Positions 17,886 through 24,496 of a stretch of DNA of 26,466 nt are shown here, one piece after another. The DNA lies in contig JALNVF010000032.1 in NCBI GenBank assembly GCA_023231445.1, forward strand, positions 1 through 26,466, read 5' to 3'. This stretch comes from Treponema sp. (GTDB lineage: Bacteria > Spirochaetota > Spirochaetia > Treponematales > Treponemataceae). Within the stretch, counting starts at the first letter, position 1; every line of letters starts with the position of its first letter. Under the pieces are notes generated by a model. It was not told the DNA's origin. It worked only from the letters and a program-made list of their open reading frames with translations, and made no database searches. A program made the translations under genes and the position numbers.

Positions 17886-18311
17886 CTATTCCAGTATATA
17901 TTTCAGAAGGAATACAGGTCGCTCTAAATATTCTCCTGCAGACTGGAGTATATACGTCTGCCCATAGTCAGTTCCGGGCAATGTGTTTTTTGAAATATCG
18001 GAAGGTTTAAAATTTCCGAGCTCAATATAGAAATAGTCACTGTAGGAATTCCCTGACAACAAGGAGGCCTGAACAGCATAGGCCCTGAATTTATTTTTAT
18101 CCGGCCATGAGACGGGAATAACATGCGATAAATAATATCCGTCTTTTTTATCGTAAAAATACGGATTTGTCAGATTCTGATATGTATTGTCTTCTTCATC
18201 TTCTCCATGATATTTTTTAAAAGAATTGATTACCTTCTGATACCGTGCAGTGATTTCATCTATCTCCTTTTGTTTTGCGGTAAACTCTTCTTCAAGTTTT
18301 ACATCGGAAGA
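17886..18311 (-). pseudogene. 5'-truncated gene remnant, unknown family
   Basis: A leftward open frame of 141 codons ending at TAG 17886. It begins SSDVKLEEEFTAKQKEID and includes NPYFYDKKDGYYLSHVIPVSW, KFRAYAVQASLLSGNSYSDYFYIEL and the end VFLLKYILE. Composition and periodicity look genuinely coding. There is no start codon: an in-frame stop lies at 18312-18314, precisely where the DNA switches to another gene in the opposite direction. It is therefore the C-terminal part of a gene whose 5' half has been lost. No family recognised. Confidence 0.6.
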
Positions 18312-18617
18312 CTATAATGCCCTAAAAAATCTTTGTATGCAGGCAGCTACCGATAAAGAGTTGCTGGGCCACATCGTTTTCTGCAATGACCTGTTTTGTA
18401 TTCCACCGGTTAAAACATTTCTGGAATACTTTAAGAACAATCTGCAGGAAATAACAGGAGATAAAAATGCTGTATTGTCTGATTTTCAAAAGCGGGCAAT
18501 CGGTGCGTTTTGGGGATTTGTTTTAAATTTGTGCTTAATTATAACGATTCAAAAAACGTTACCGTGTCTATGAATAAAATGTTTCATGTTTCAACAGCAA
18601 GTTATTTTTTGAAATAG
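18310..18617 (+). pseudogene. 5'-truncated, frameshifted gene remnant, unknown family
   Basis: The rightward frame DYNALKNLCMQAATDKELL...QKRAIGAFWGFV (to about 18522) continues only after a one-base shift, as KFVLNYNDSKNVTVSMNKM...STASYFLK, ending at TAG 18615. The shift lies in the T/A-rich stretch 18518-18530. There is no start of its own; the open frame extends back into the antisense of the neighbouring remnant. So it has lost its 5' end and its frame. No family recognised; the Cys-rich CNDLFCIPP segment may help a search. Confidence 0.6.
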
Positions 18618-18755
18618 ACTGGTTATTTTAGCAATAGAAGAGGTGGTATGCATTATGAATTCAATCGAGCGACTTGATGAATTTCCATTGCGATACCATC
18701 TCGACTTGGCTGTTTGCATAATGTTCAAGTTCACTCTTTACATGAACTACATGCC
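18618..18755 (+). other. Intergenic with a doubtful small ORF
   Basis: An ATG at 18655 preceded by AGAGGTGG opens a 72-codon frame (MNSIERLDEFPLRYHLDLAV...) that runs antisense into the 3' end of the next gene, stopping at 18873. The first 40 codons could be a gene-start fragment, but no family is recognised and the second half is shadow coding. I do not call it as a gene. Confidence 0.2.
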
Positions 18756-19388
18756 TTATCGCAAAGCATCTATGTCGGCATTTTTTGATTTCTGCAGAGT
18801 TCTCATTTTTTCCAGCATGGTGCCGGATACATATGAGGTCAGAAGCGATGCTCCCTGCTCAGATAGAAAATAATAATTACCTTCAATTCCGTCCTGAGCC
18901 ATGGAATAAGTATTCGTATATAAAATAAGGGAGCAGGTTCCCGGTTTATCCACAAAGAGGAAACATTTCATGAACATGGGCTCAGGGTATTTACTCAGTG
19001 CTGTATATTCGCTGAATTGTTTTTCTACATCAGGCAGAATTTCCTTTTGAACATTTTTCATGCTTTTTTCTTTGACTGTTTTTACCCATCCTGTAAATTT
19101 TTCAAATACGGCAGTCATATTTCTTGCATCGGATTCTTCCACACAGAACCCGTATCCGATAAAAGGAGCGTCATCATCATTTGATCCTGAATGATCCTTG
19201 TTGCAGTAAATGATAAAACCGTCTCCTTCATCATCTCCTCCGGGCAGCTTGCTGCAGTAATTTACAGTCAGAATCCGTCTGTTGCCGTAATTGTCAACAG
19301 CATCAACTTTTCCGATTTCCGTTTCCCCGCAGAAACAGACGCCTGTGAATAATTGCAGGAAAAGCAGCAGGATGCTTGTTTTTTTCAT
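18756..19388 (-). CDS. Secreted protein of unknown function
   Basis: A 210-residue protein with an N-terminal export signal: MKKTS, a hydrophobic core LLLFLQLFTGVCF and Cys20. The Cys could be a relaxed spirochaetal lipobox (VCFC) or simply precede cleavage, so lipoprotein status is uncertain. The mature part carries several Cys residues (for example NYCSKLPGGDDEGDGFIIYC), an acidic GSNDDDAPF patch and a C-terminal helix LEKMRTLQKSKNADIDALR. ATG 19388 has a TAAGGAG ribosome site. Its promoter carries the shared regulon palindrome at 19450-19474. No family recognised. Confidence 0.75.
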   Translation of the reverse strand: MKKTSILLLFLQLFTGVCFCGETEIGKVDAVDNYGNRRILTVNYCSKLPGGDDEGDGFIIYCNKDHSGSNDDDAPFIGYGFCVEESDARNMTAVFEKFTGWVKTVKEKSMKNVQKEILPDVEKQFSEYTALSKYPEPMFMKCFLFVDKPGTCSLILYTNTYSMAQDGIEGNYYFLSEQGASLLTSYVSGTMLEKMRTLQKSKNADIDALR

Positions 19389-19436
19389 ATATAAATACTC
19401 CTTAGTTTAAGCTGATTCAGCTGACTATCGGCTAAG

Positions 19437-19474
19437 AGTATACAGAGTGGTACGTACCGGCCAACGGTACGGGA
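19437..19474 (-). promoter_or_regulatory. Regulon operator site A plus -10, for the secreted protein
   Basis: Leftward -10 TATACT (19442-19437). Operator 19450-19474: half-site GTACGTACCG, spacer GCCAA, half-site CGGTACGGGA. The central CGTACCG/CGGTACG arms are perfectly complementary. The -10 lies 7 nt beyond the operator, as at sites B, C and D. A weak -35 (TTGGCC, 16-bp spacer) is inside the operator, which suits repression by occlusion. The surrounding 34 nt match site B at 28 positions. Confidence 0.65.
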
Positions 19475-19530
19475 ATAAATTTTTTGATTAAAGAAGGTCT
19501 ATTACCATCCCAGATTTATCGAAATAATCA

Positions 19531-19568
19531 GTGGATACCGTTCCATGGTACGCAGCGTGTCGTATAAT
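19531..19568 (+). promoter_or_regulatory. Regulon operator site D plus -10, for the zinc-finger gene
   Basis: Half-site GTGGATACCG (19531-19540), spacer TTCCA, half-site TGGTACGCAG (19546-19555), then 7 nt to the rightward -10 TATAAT (19563-19568). The right half-site matches the consensus fully; the left is weak. A poor -35 (TTCCAT, 16-bp spacer) overlaps the operator. The CGTATAATACG around the -10 is itself palindromic. Confidence 0.65.
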
Positions 19569-19604
19569 ACGATTATCGATATAACAACAGACAGGAGGTT
19601 GTTT

Positions 19605-19949
19605 ATGGCAGATTATTACTGTAAATGCTGCGGACAGAAATTTTCGTCAGTCAGTTCCTTAACGGGCAATTCCTGCTCAAAAAGTGATACGGGAAGACAT
19701 CAATTGTATGAAGGGCCGGAACAGATCAGATATTACTGCGAATACTGCGGGCAGAGTTTTTCCTCATTATCATCGTTGACCGCTAATTCGTGCCGGAATA
19801 GTCCGACAAAACGTCACGTGCCGTACGAAGGAGCAGAGAAATCAAAATATCAGTGTAAATATTGCGGACAAAGTTTTTCGTCTATATCGTCACTGACAGC
19901 GAATTCCTGCTTAAAGAGTCCTACCGGACATCACTTTCCGGCAAAGTAG
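19605..19949 (+). CDS. Triple C2CH zinc-finger repeat protein
   Basis: A 114-residue protein made of three tandem repeats of about 38 residues. Each has the pattern Y-x-C-x2-CGQ-x-FSS-x-SSLT-x-NSC, then a His 7-8 residues later. In repeat 1 the ligands would be Cys6, Cys9, Cys24 and His32; the same set recurs twice. Repeats are joined by (L/P)YEG linkers. The module is a known small zinc-finger-like repeat of bacterial hypothetical proteins; binding to nucleic acid or protein is possible but not shown. ATG 19605 follows ACAGGAGG. A longer frame from 19545 would begin upstream of the -10, so it is rejected. The promoter carries regulon site D. Confidence 0.85.
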   Translation: MADYYCKCCGQKFSSVSSLTGNSCSKSDTGRHQLYEGPEQIRYYCEYCGQSFSSLSSLTANSCRNSPTKRHVPYEGAEKSKYQCKYCGQSFSSISSLTANSCLKSPTGHHFPAK

Positions 19950-19959
19950 AATCAACGTC

Positions 19960-19987
19960 GTGCCCCGCTGCGTGACGGGCGGGGTAC
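19960..19987. terminator. GC-rich hairpin between convergent genes
   Basis: GTGCCCCGC (19960-19968) pairs with GCGGGGTAC (19979-19987): 9 bp including one G-U pair, with a 10-nt loop. It lies 10 nt after the zinc-finger gene stop and 30 nt before the end of the leftward gene. The U-run is poor (CACCATCTATTT). Probably a terminator or 3'-end hairpin. Confidence 0.5.
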
Positions 19988-20017
19988 ACCATCTATTTAG
20001 ACTTTTGTAGTCATCCC

Positions 20018-20809
20018 TTAATTATAAAATTTCTTTTTTATACAGGAAATAATTTTTCGTTCTATTTTCGGCCTTAAATTCCGATCCTTACTTTGGTATA
20101 GATATCTCGGATGATACGTACGAAGAGCGAGTATACCCGGGAATTTATTCAACTTCAGAAGAGCAAATTGTCTTTTGTCTAAACCTTGTTGCTCAATCCA
20201 TTCCGTATCAGGAAGAACGTCGGCTATAATGTCATCATAATTGGGGCCGCTCAGAAAAATACAAACGGATGGCTTCAGAATTTCTATTTCTTTTTCGACC
20301 AATTTATTAAAATATACTTTTGTTATGGTACTATATATGTCCTGACCTGTACCTGCCGAATCCTGACCAAGTTTGTTTACATTATTCCAAATAGCAGCAA
20401 CCTTTTTGTTTTCATCCAGTCTTTTTACCTTTGATGTTAACAGCCTCATCTCCTGAAAGAAAACGCCACGACAGCTTTTACCATTCGTCGCATACTCAGA
20501 ATCTTTATTGGAAAAGACCCATTTATAATTGGCAATAATATCTTTTACATCGGTACACTTGGAATAATCAGATGCGTCTTTCTCATCTTTGCTTTTTCTA
20601 CATTCCCATCCATACGTTTCCTGACCGAACACCATGATTTTTAAATCAGCTTTCAAATATTCATCATTGGCGTAGAGAAACAAAGGACAGACAATCATTT
20701 CATCCCGTTTTTTTCCCCGGCAGTGAGCGTTATGTTTGGCAACAAGCGAACGCATTTTTTTATTATTGTGAACACTTCTATAGTTCTTTAAAAGTTCATC
20801 ATTTTCCAT
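20018..20809 (-). CDS. Uracil-DNA-glycosylase-fold-like protein 1
   Basis: A 263-residue AT-rich gene. LKIMVFGQETYGWEC (56-70) resembles motif 1 of the UDG superfamily (GQDPY-like water-activating loop). IWNNVNKLGQD follows, then the buried strand LKPSVCIFLSGPNYDDII (179-195), and LRTYHPRYLY (229-238) in the place of the HPS-type leucine-loop motif. Order and spacing fit the fold, but the catalytic residue is changed (Glu64 instead of Asp), so activity on uracil in DNA is uncertain. ATG 20809 follows AAAGGAGGAG. Its promoter carries regulon site B. The other UDG-like gene at 22788 is also under such a site. Confidence 0.55.
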   Translation of the reverse strand: MENDELLKNYRSVHNNKKMRSLVAKHNAHCRGKKRDEMIVCPLFLYANDEYLKADLKIMVFGQETYGWECRKSKDEKDASDYSKCTDVKDIIANYKWVFSNKDSEYATNGKSCRGVFFQEMRLLTSKVKRLDENKKVAAIWNNVNKLGQDSAGTGQDIYSTITKVYFNKLVEKEIEILKPSVCIFLSGPNYDDIIADVLPDTEWIEQQGLDKRQFALLKLNKFPGILALRTYHPRYLYQSKDRNLRPKIERKIISCIKKKFYN

Positions 20810-20932
20810 ATAAAACTCCTCCTTTTGGGCGTGACTGAATTCTCTGTTTCTCCCTTTCTTGATTGTATATTTTGTGAAAATGATATCACCTCATTGTCTA
20901 AAAATCAAATTTTATGTTTTTTATTAACTACT

Positions 20933-20970
20933 AGTATACAGCGTGGTGCGTATCAGCCAGAGGTACTCAA
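20933..20970 (-). promoter_or_regulatory. Regulon operator site B plus -10, for UDG-like gene 1
   Basis: Leftward -10 TATACT (20938-20933). Operator 20946-20970: half-site GTGCGTATCA (9 of 10 to consensus), spacer GCCAG, half-site AGGTACTCAA. Seven nt separate operator and -10. A weak -35 lies inside the operator. The site is centred 35 bp from site E, which serves the divergent WYL gene, so one regulator could control both directions. Confidence 0.65.
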
Positions 20971-20977
20971 TTATTTT

Positions 20978-21017
20978 CTACTGCGTATCATTCTTTGATA
21001 CGCAGTAGTGCTATACT
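20978..21017 (+). promoter_or_regulatory. Regulon operator site E plus -10, for the WYL operon
   Basis: The strongest member of the set. CTACTGCGTATCA (20978-20990) and its perfect reverse complement TGATACGCAGTAG (20996-21008) are separated by TTCTT. The 10-nt core half-sites define the consensus CTGCGTAYCA/TGRTACGCAG. The -10 TATACT (21012-21017) follows; no good -35 exists outside the palindrome. A perfect site at a regulator's own promoter is typical of autoregulation. Confidence 0.75.
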
Positions 21018-21042
21018 TGTTTCTGTAATACGGAGGCGGGAT

Positions 21043-22107
21043 ATGGTGGAAAAGGAGCTTGCAGAACTGGACAAATCTGACACGGAAAAACGTCGTGAAA
21101 ATAAAACGAACTACAGGCGCCTGCTGCAGATCGATCAGATAATATCGTCGGGAAGATTTCCGTCGACGGCAGCTCTTGCAGAAAAACTTGAAGCAAGTAC
21201 AACGACCGTAAAGCGCGACATTGAAATGCTGCGGGATGAGCTTAATGCTCCTGTCGAGTACTGCAAAAAGAATGAAGGCTGGTACTATACGGAAACTGCA
21301 TTTCGTCTGCCTGCTCTGTTCACTAGCGAAGGAGAACTGTTCGCTGCGGAACTTACTAAAAACATGGTTCAGGCGCTGCACGATACGAGTGTATATGAAA
21401 ATGCAAAAACAGTTCTGGATGCGGTGTCGAATCCTGTCAGTAATCCCCTTCGTGAACCGGATAAGCCTGATTTCGGCTGGGCGGATGACCGCATACTCTT
21501 TCTTGAGAATACGAAACTTACAATAGAGAAGGGGTTGTGGGATACAATTGCCTGTGCAATGAAAACGAACTGTGAAATTACTTTTGATTACAAAAAACCG
21601 GAAGACGCTGTCTATCATATGCGCAGGGTACGACCGTTCCAGCTTTTGTTCTCCCTTCAGGAGTGGTCCCTCTGGTGCTGGGACTGCGACCGCAGAGAAA
21701 AGCGTATATTCCTGCTCACCCGCATGAAAAATGCTGAGATGACTGGGAGTCATTTTGCGCTGCCGGAAGATTGGGACTACCGCAAAATATCGAACGGATT
21801 TTTCGGTGCGTATGCCGAAGAAGACCAGTATGCATTCCGTATCCGGTGTATCGGCGGAACGGCACAGTTTGTACGGGAACGGACGTTAGGTAAAAATCAG
21901 AAAGTAGAAGAACAGGAAGACGGCGGCGTAATTTTATCGTTTACCGGATGTCAGTTTTACCCGGTACTCCGTTTTGTCCTGTCGCACGGAGCTGAAGCGA
22001 CACCGCTTGCGCCGCAGGATCTTGTTGATGAATGGGAAGAGAATGTTAATGAAATGGCAACGGCTGCAGAAAATATGAGAAATAAAACTGCCTGTCAGAA
22101 GGAATAG
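21043..22107 (+). CDS. WYL-domain transcriptional regulator
   Basis: A 354-residue regulator. The N-terminal DeoR/HTH_11-type helix-turn-helix reads IDQIISSGRFPSTAALAEKLEASTTTVKRDIEMLRDEL. The central WYL domain includes CEITFDYKKPEDAVYHMRRVRPFQLLF and WSLWCWDCDRREKRIFLLTRM; the name motif is degenerate (W-S-L-W). The C-terminal WCX extension ends in VLRFVLSHGAEATPLAPQDLVDEW. WYL proteins sense nucleic-acid or nucleotide ligands and regulate DNA-damage responses (PafBC, DriD) and phage-defence loci (BrxR, CapW). I chose ATG 21043 for its GGAGGCGGG site; the upstream frame from 20995 lies inside the operator. The exonuclease gene starts 3 nt after its stop. Likely controls sites A-E. Confidence 0.88.
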   Translation: MVEKELAELDKSDTEKRRENKTNYRRLLQIDQIISSGRFPSTAALAEKLEASTTTVKRDIEMLRDELNAPVEYCKKNEGWYYTETAFRLPALFTSEGELFAAELTKNMVQALHDTSVYENAKTVLDAVSNPVSNPLREPDKPDFGWADDRILFLENTKLTIEKGLWDTIACAMKTNCEITFDYKKPEDAVYHMRRVRPFQLLFSLQEWSLWCWDCDRREKRIFLLTRMKNAEMTGSHFALPEDWDYRKISNGFFGAYAEEDQYAFRIRCIGGTAQFVRERTLGKNQKVEEQEDGGVILSFTGCQFYPVLRFVLSHGAEATPLAPQDLVDEWEENVNEMATAAENMRNKTACQKE

Positions 22108-22110
22108 ACT

Positions 22111-22689
22111 ATGGATTTTGTCGCAATAGATTTTGAAACTGCAAAGCATTCAATGGAAAGCGCCTGTGCCGTCGGGCTTGTAAAATATCTTGGTGATGAG
22201 AAAGTCGATTTTTTTTACTCGCTTATCAGACCGCAGGTACTGTATATCCGTCCCGATTTCACAGAGATACACGGTATTACCGTGGACGATGTTCGTGATG
22301 CGCCGGACTTTGTACAGCTCTGGGATTCTGCTGTTAAACCGTTTATCGGCAGCCTGCCGCTCGTTGCCCATAACGCATGCTTCGATATGACAGTACTCCG
22401 GTCAGTGCTGGACTGGTATGAGCTTGATGTGCCTGAATACGAGTATTTTGACTCGCTTGCCGTCGCACGCCGTGTATGGCCTGAGTTCAGAAATCACAAG
22501 CTGACGTTCCTCGGCGAACAGTTTGGAATTGAATATCAAGCGCATAACGCACTTGCTGATGCGGAAACGTGTGCCAGAGTGATATTCCGTGCTGCCGGTA
22601 AAATACTGTGTAACACAAAGAGTGCGGCACATGATATTCCGGTAACTGCATTGCTTGACGCGTGCGGCCTGACGATGAAAACGTTGTAA
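22111..22689 (+). CDS. DnaQ-like 3'-5' exonuclease (DEDDh)
   Basis: A 192-residue exonuclease domain protein. Exo I is FVAIDFETA (Asp7, Glu9), Exo II is VAHNACFDMTVLRSVL and Exo III is YQAHNALADAETCARV with the DEDDh His. These are the metal and catalytic residues for removing nucleotides from 3' ends. It has no polymerase part and resembles stand-alone DnaQ-epsilon-like nucleases. The ATG lies 3 nt after the WYL stop, with AAGGA inside the upstream gene end, so both share the site-E promoter. The pairing of an exonuclease with a WYL regulator supports a nucleic-acid-related regulon. Confidence 0.9.
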   Translation: MDFVAIDFETAKHSMESACAVGLVKYLGDEKVDFFYSLIRPQVLYIRPDFTEIHGITVDDVRDAPDFVQLWDSAVKPFIGSLPLVAHNACFDMTVLRSVLDWYELDVPEYEYFDSLAVARRVWPEFRNHKLTFLGEQFGIEYQAHNALADAETCARVIFRAAGKILCNTKSAAHDIPVTALLDACGLTMKTL

Positions 22690-22716
22690 AAAAATACGAT
22701 TTTGTATTAAAAAGAA

Positions 22717-22754
22717 CAGCGTACCACTCAGTGATATGCAGATAATGATATAAT
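22717..22754 (+). promoter_or_regulatory. Regulon operator site C plus -10, for UDG-like gene 2 and macrodomain gene
   Basis: Half-site CAGCGTACCA (22717-22726; 9 of 10), spacer CTCAG, half-site TGATATGCAG (22732-22741; 9 of 10), then 7 nt to -10 TATAAT (22749-22754). This is the second-best palindrome after site E. No good -35 lies outside it. The exonuclease stop is only 28 nt upstream, so the promoter would let this pair respond independently of read-through. Confidence 0.7.
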
Positions 22755-22787
22755 AAAATACAAAATAATGACAAACCGGAGGAAAAT

Positions 22788-23495
22788 ATGAGTACTGCAG
22801 CAAATAGCATTAAAGAAAAACAGATGAAAATAGACAACAAAGTAAAGGAGATTGCAAATTTAAAAAGAAGATGCTTCGTAACAGATGGTATTATTTCTCC
22901 TGAAGATTATTTAAATTCAAAGAAGAAGATTCTATGGTTAGGAAGAGAACCTCATGATAATTGCAGCTATGATTACAAGCAGGATATAAATAAAAAACTT
23001 GTAGAAGGAAATCTAAAAGGGAGTAGATATTTTAATCCTATGAGGTATATTTTATTTTCGTCTGAGAATGGATATATTAGATCATCAAAAATAATAAAAT
23101 TAGCACAGAGATCGTCTTCAGATACGAACGAAAAGATTACAAATTTACTTAAGAAAGTTGCTTTTATTAACTGCAGTAAAATAACAGGAAAATCAGCTAT
23201 TAAAGATTGGAATAAGTGGGAAAGGAATTGTGAACTATTTAAAGGTATTGTTGCTGAGCAGATAAAAATTGCTGACCCGGATGTTATAATATGTCTGGGT
23301 ACACTTCAATATCTGAATGAAAATGGTTATCTTGACGGCTATGAAATACTTAAAAAATCATACAGAAACTATTACAAAAAAGATAAAAAACTGATTATAG
23401 ACTGTTATCATTTGTCTTTTTGGGGAATTACGCAGGCTAAATATATAAATGATATTATTTCAGTATTAAAAAAAGAATATGAAACCGGTTATTGA
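22788..23495 (+). CDS. Uracil-DNA-glycosylase-fold-like protein 2
   Basis: A 235-residue protein, clearly more AT-rich than the genes on either side. After an N-terminal helix, KKILWLGREPHDNCSYD (46-62) sits where UDG-superfamily motif 1 would be. FINCSKI follows (127-133), then buried strand PDVIICLGTLQYL (164-176), and IIDCYHLSFWG (203-213) in the HPS-like position with His208. This parallels the protein at 20018, although the two are not close relatives. Catalysis is uncertain because the motif-1 acid differs. ATG 22788 has a CCGGAGGAAAA ribosome site. The macrodomain gene begins 17 nt before this gene's stop, so the two are probably translationally coupled. Site C lies upstream. Confidence 0.55.
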   Translation: MSTAANSIKEKQMKIDNKVKEIANLKRRCFVTDGIISPEDYLNSKKKILWLGREPHDNCSYDYKQDINKKLVEGNLKGSRYFNPMRYILFSSENGYIRSSKIIKLAQRSSSDTNEKITNLLKKVAFINCSKITGKSAIKDWNKWERNCELFKGIVAEQIKIADPDVIICLGTLQYLNENGYLDGYEILKKSYRNYYKKDKKLIIDCYHLSFWGITQAKYINDIISVLKKEYETGY

Positions 23496-24078
23496 AGCGG
23501 CATTCGGAGACATACTTACGCTCAATGCGGATGCGATTATGTGTTCTGCGCACTGCTCGTTTATCCGTGGTTCTGGTTTAAGCGGAAGAATTCATAAAGC
23601 CGCCGGAAAGGAGATGGAGGAAGAATGTATACGTATCCGTGACAATATATACGGGAAAGGAAACTTTGCTCCCGGCGGCGATTCGATTATTACCAGCGCG
23701 TACAAGCTGCCCTGCTGCAAATATGTCATTCATTCGGCCATACCCCGTTATTTTACGCTGCCGTACGAACACCGCGATGAAATCAAACTGACAGAGTATG
23801 CACGCTGTTATACGACGGCGCTTGAAATTGCAAATGAGCATCACCTGAAGACAGTCGGCTTTCCCTGTGCAGGAATGACAATCTACAGGTGGCCGCCTGA
23901 CGTTGCGCCGGCTCTCGCGGTGGATGCAGTCTTCCGGTTTATCCCTCGCAATGAATCCGTACAGGAAATCATGTTTGTGTGTCCGCATCCCGAATGGGTT
24001 CAAATCTATACCAAATTAATCGACGAGGAAGAGCAGAAATATAAAAAATCGAAAACCGGCGTAATTTCAGGACTGTAA
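23479..24078 (+). CDS. Macrodomain protein
   Basis: A 199-residue macrodomain. FGDILTLNADAIMCSAHCSF (9-28) followed by GSGLSGRIHKAAGKEM matches the ADP-ribose-binding start 'GDIT..DAIVNAAN...GGGV.GAIHRAAG'. GGDSIITSAYKLPCCKYVIHSAIPRY and VGFPCAGMTIYRWPPDVAPALAVDAV match the later core strands and loops. The usual NAAN is replaced by CSAHC, so the asparagine important in MacroD-type hydrolases is missing; it may bind rather than cleave. It overlaps the upstream UDG-like gene by 17 nt. The C-terminal TGVISGL and stop are supplied by the second copy of the 44-bp palindromic repeat, implying the repeat's insertion changed the gene end. Confidence 0.85.
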   Translation: MKPVIEAAFGDILTLNADAIMCSAHCSFIRGSGLSGRIHKAAGKEMEEECIRIRDNIYGKGNFAPGGDSIITSAYKLPCCKYVIHSAIPRYFTLPYEHRDEIKLTEYARCYTTALEIANEHHLKTVGFPCAGMTIYRWPPDVAPALAVDAVFRFIPRNESVQEIMFVCPHPEWVQIYTKLIDEEEQKYKKSKTGVISGL

Positions 24079-24097
24079 GTCGCGATATTACGCCAAT
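24054..24097. repeat. 44-bp palindromic repeat, copy 2
   Basis: 43 of 44 bases identical to 16783-16826, with the same GGCGTAAT/ATTACGCC outer stem. Unlike copy 1 it overlaps coding sequence: bases up to 24078 encode the last codons and stop of the macrodomain gene. The hairpin may terminate that transcript. Confidence 0.85.
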
Positions 24098-24223
24098 TTG
24101 TGGTAAAAAGTGCAGAGTACGTGACGGACACGGATGCGCGACAACTTAAGACAATCGATGTGGATCAGGTGAATGTTTCTGCCTGTATGCAGGTGAGAAA
24201 ACCACAACTGCCGCATCATTGGT
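24098..24223 (+). other. Intergenic, no recognised gene
   Basis: A frame beginning VVKSAEYVTDTDARQLK from a GTG near 24101 stays open for about 45 codons and ends in the antisense of the toxin gene. No ribosome site and no recognised family. A short CCTG/CAGG stem lies near 24182-24193. Could be a remnant. Confidence 0.2.
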
Positions 24224-24496
24224 TTATATTTTCTGGTAATGTGTTTTACACTGAATAATGTGAAGCGTTCCTTCTGAATCAATCCTGTAAACAAGACGGT
24301 CCTTTTTATTTATCTCACGACTGTAATACGAATTCAGTTCATGTTTTAATCGTTCCGGTTTGCCTGACCCTTTATCTGCACCGTTTTGTTTAATGTCTTT
24401 TATTAAAGATAAAATCTTTTTGTAACTTATCTTATCATTATCTTCCAGAAAAGATTGAAAATCCTGCCATGCCTCTTCAATCCATACAATATTCAC
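24224..24496 (-). CDS. YoeB-family mRNA interferase toxin
   Basis: Toxin of 90 residues (RelE/YoeB fold) that cleaves mRNA on the ribosome when not bound by its antitoxin. MNIVWIEEAWQDFQSFLEDN is the typical start. The KPERLKHEL segment gives Glu48, DRLVYRI gives Arg67, and the end CKTHYQ gives His86 and Tyr87, matching the catalytic Glu/Arg/His/Tyr set of E. coli YoeB. The start is GTG at 24496, overlapping the antitoxin stop as GTGA. All key residues are present, so it is probably active. A 38-nt piece of a very similar gene lies at 26013. Confidence 0.9.
   Translation of the reverse strand: MNIVWIEEAWQDFQSFLEDNDKISYKKILSLIKDIKQNGADKGSGKPERLKHELNSYYSREINKKDRLVYRIDSEGTLHIIQCKTHYQKI

Noticed and set aside
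19545..19604. 20-codon extension of the zinc-finger protein (MVRSVSYNT...)
   Set aside because: It would start upstream of the -10 and inside the operator; ATG 19605 has a strong ribosome site and begins the first repeat.
20995..21042. Extended start of the WYL regulator (MIRSSAILV...)
   Set aside because: This start lies within the operator and before the -10, so it would not be transcribed.
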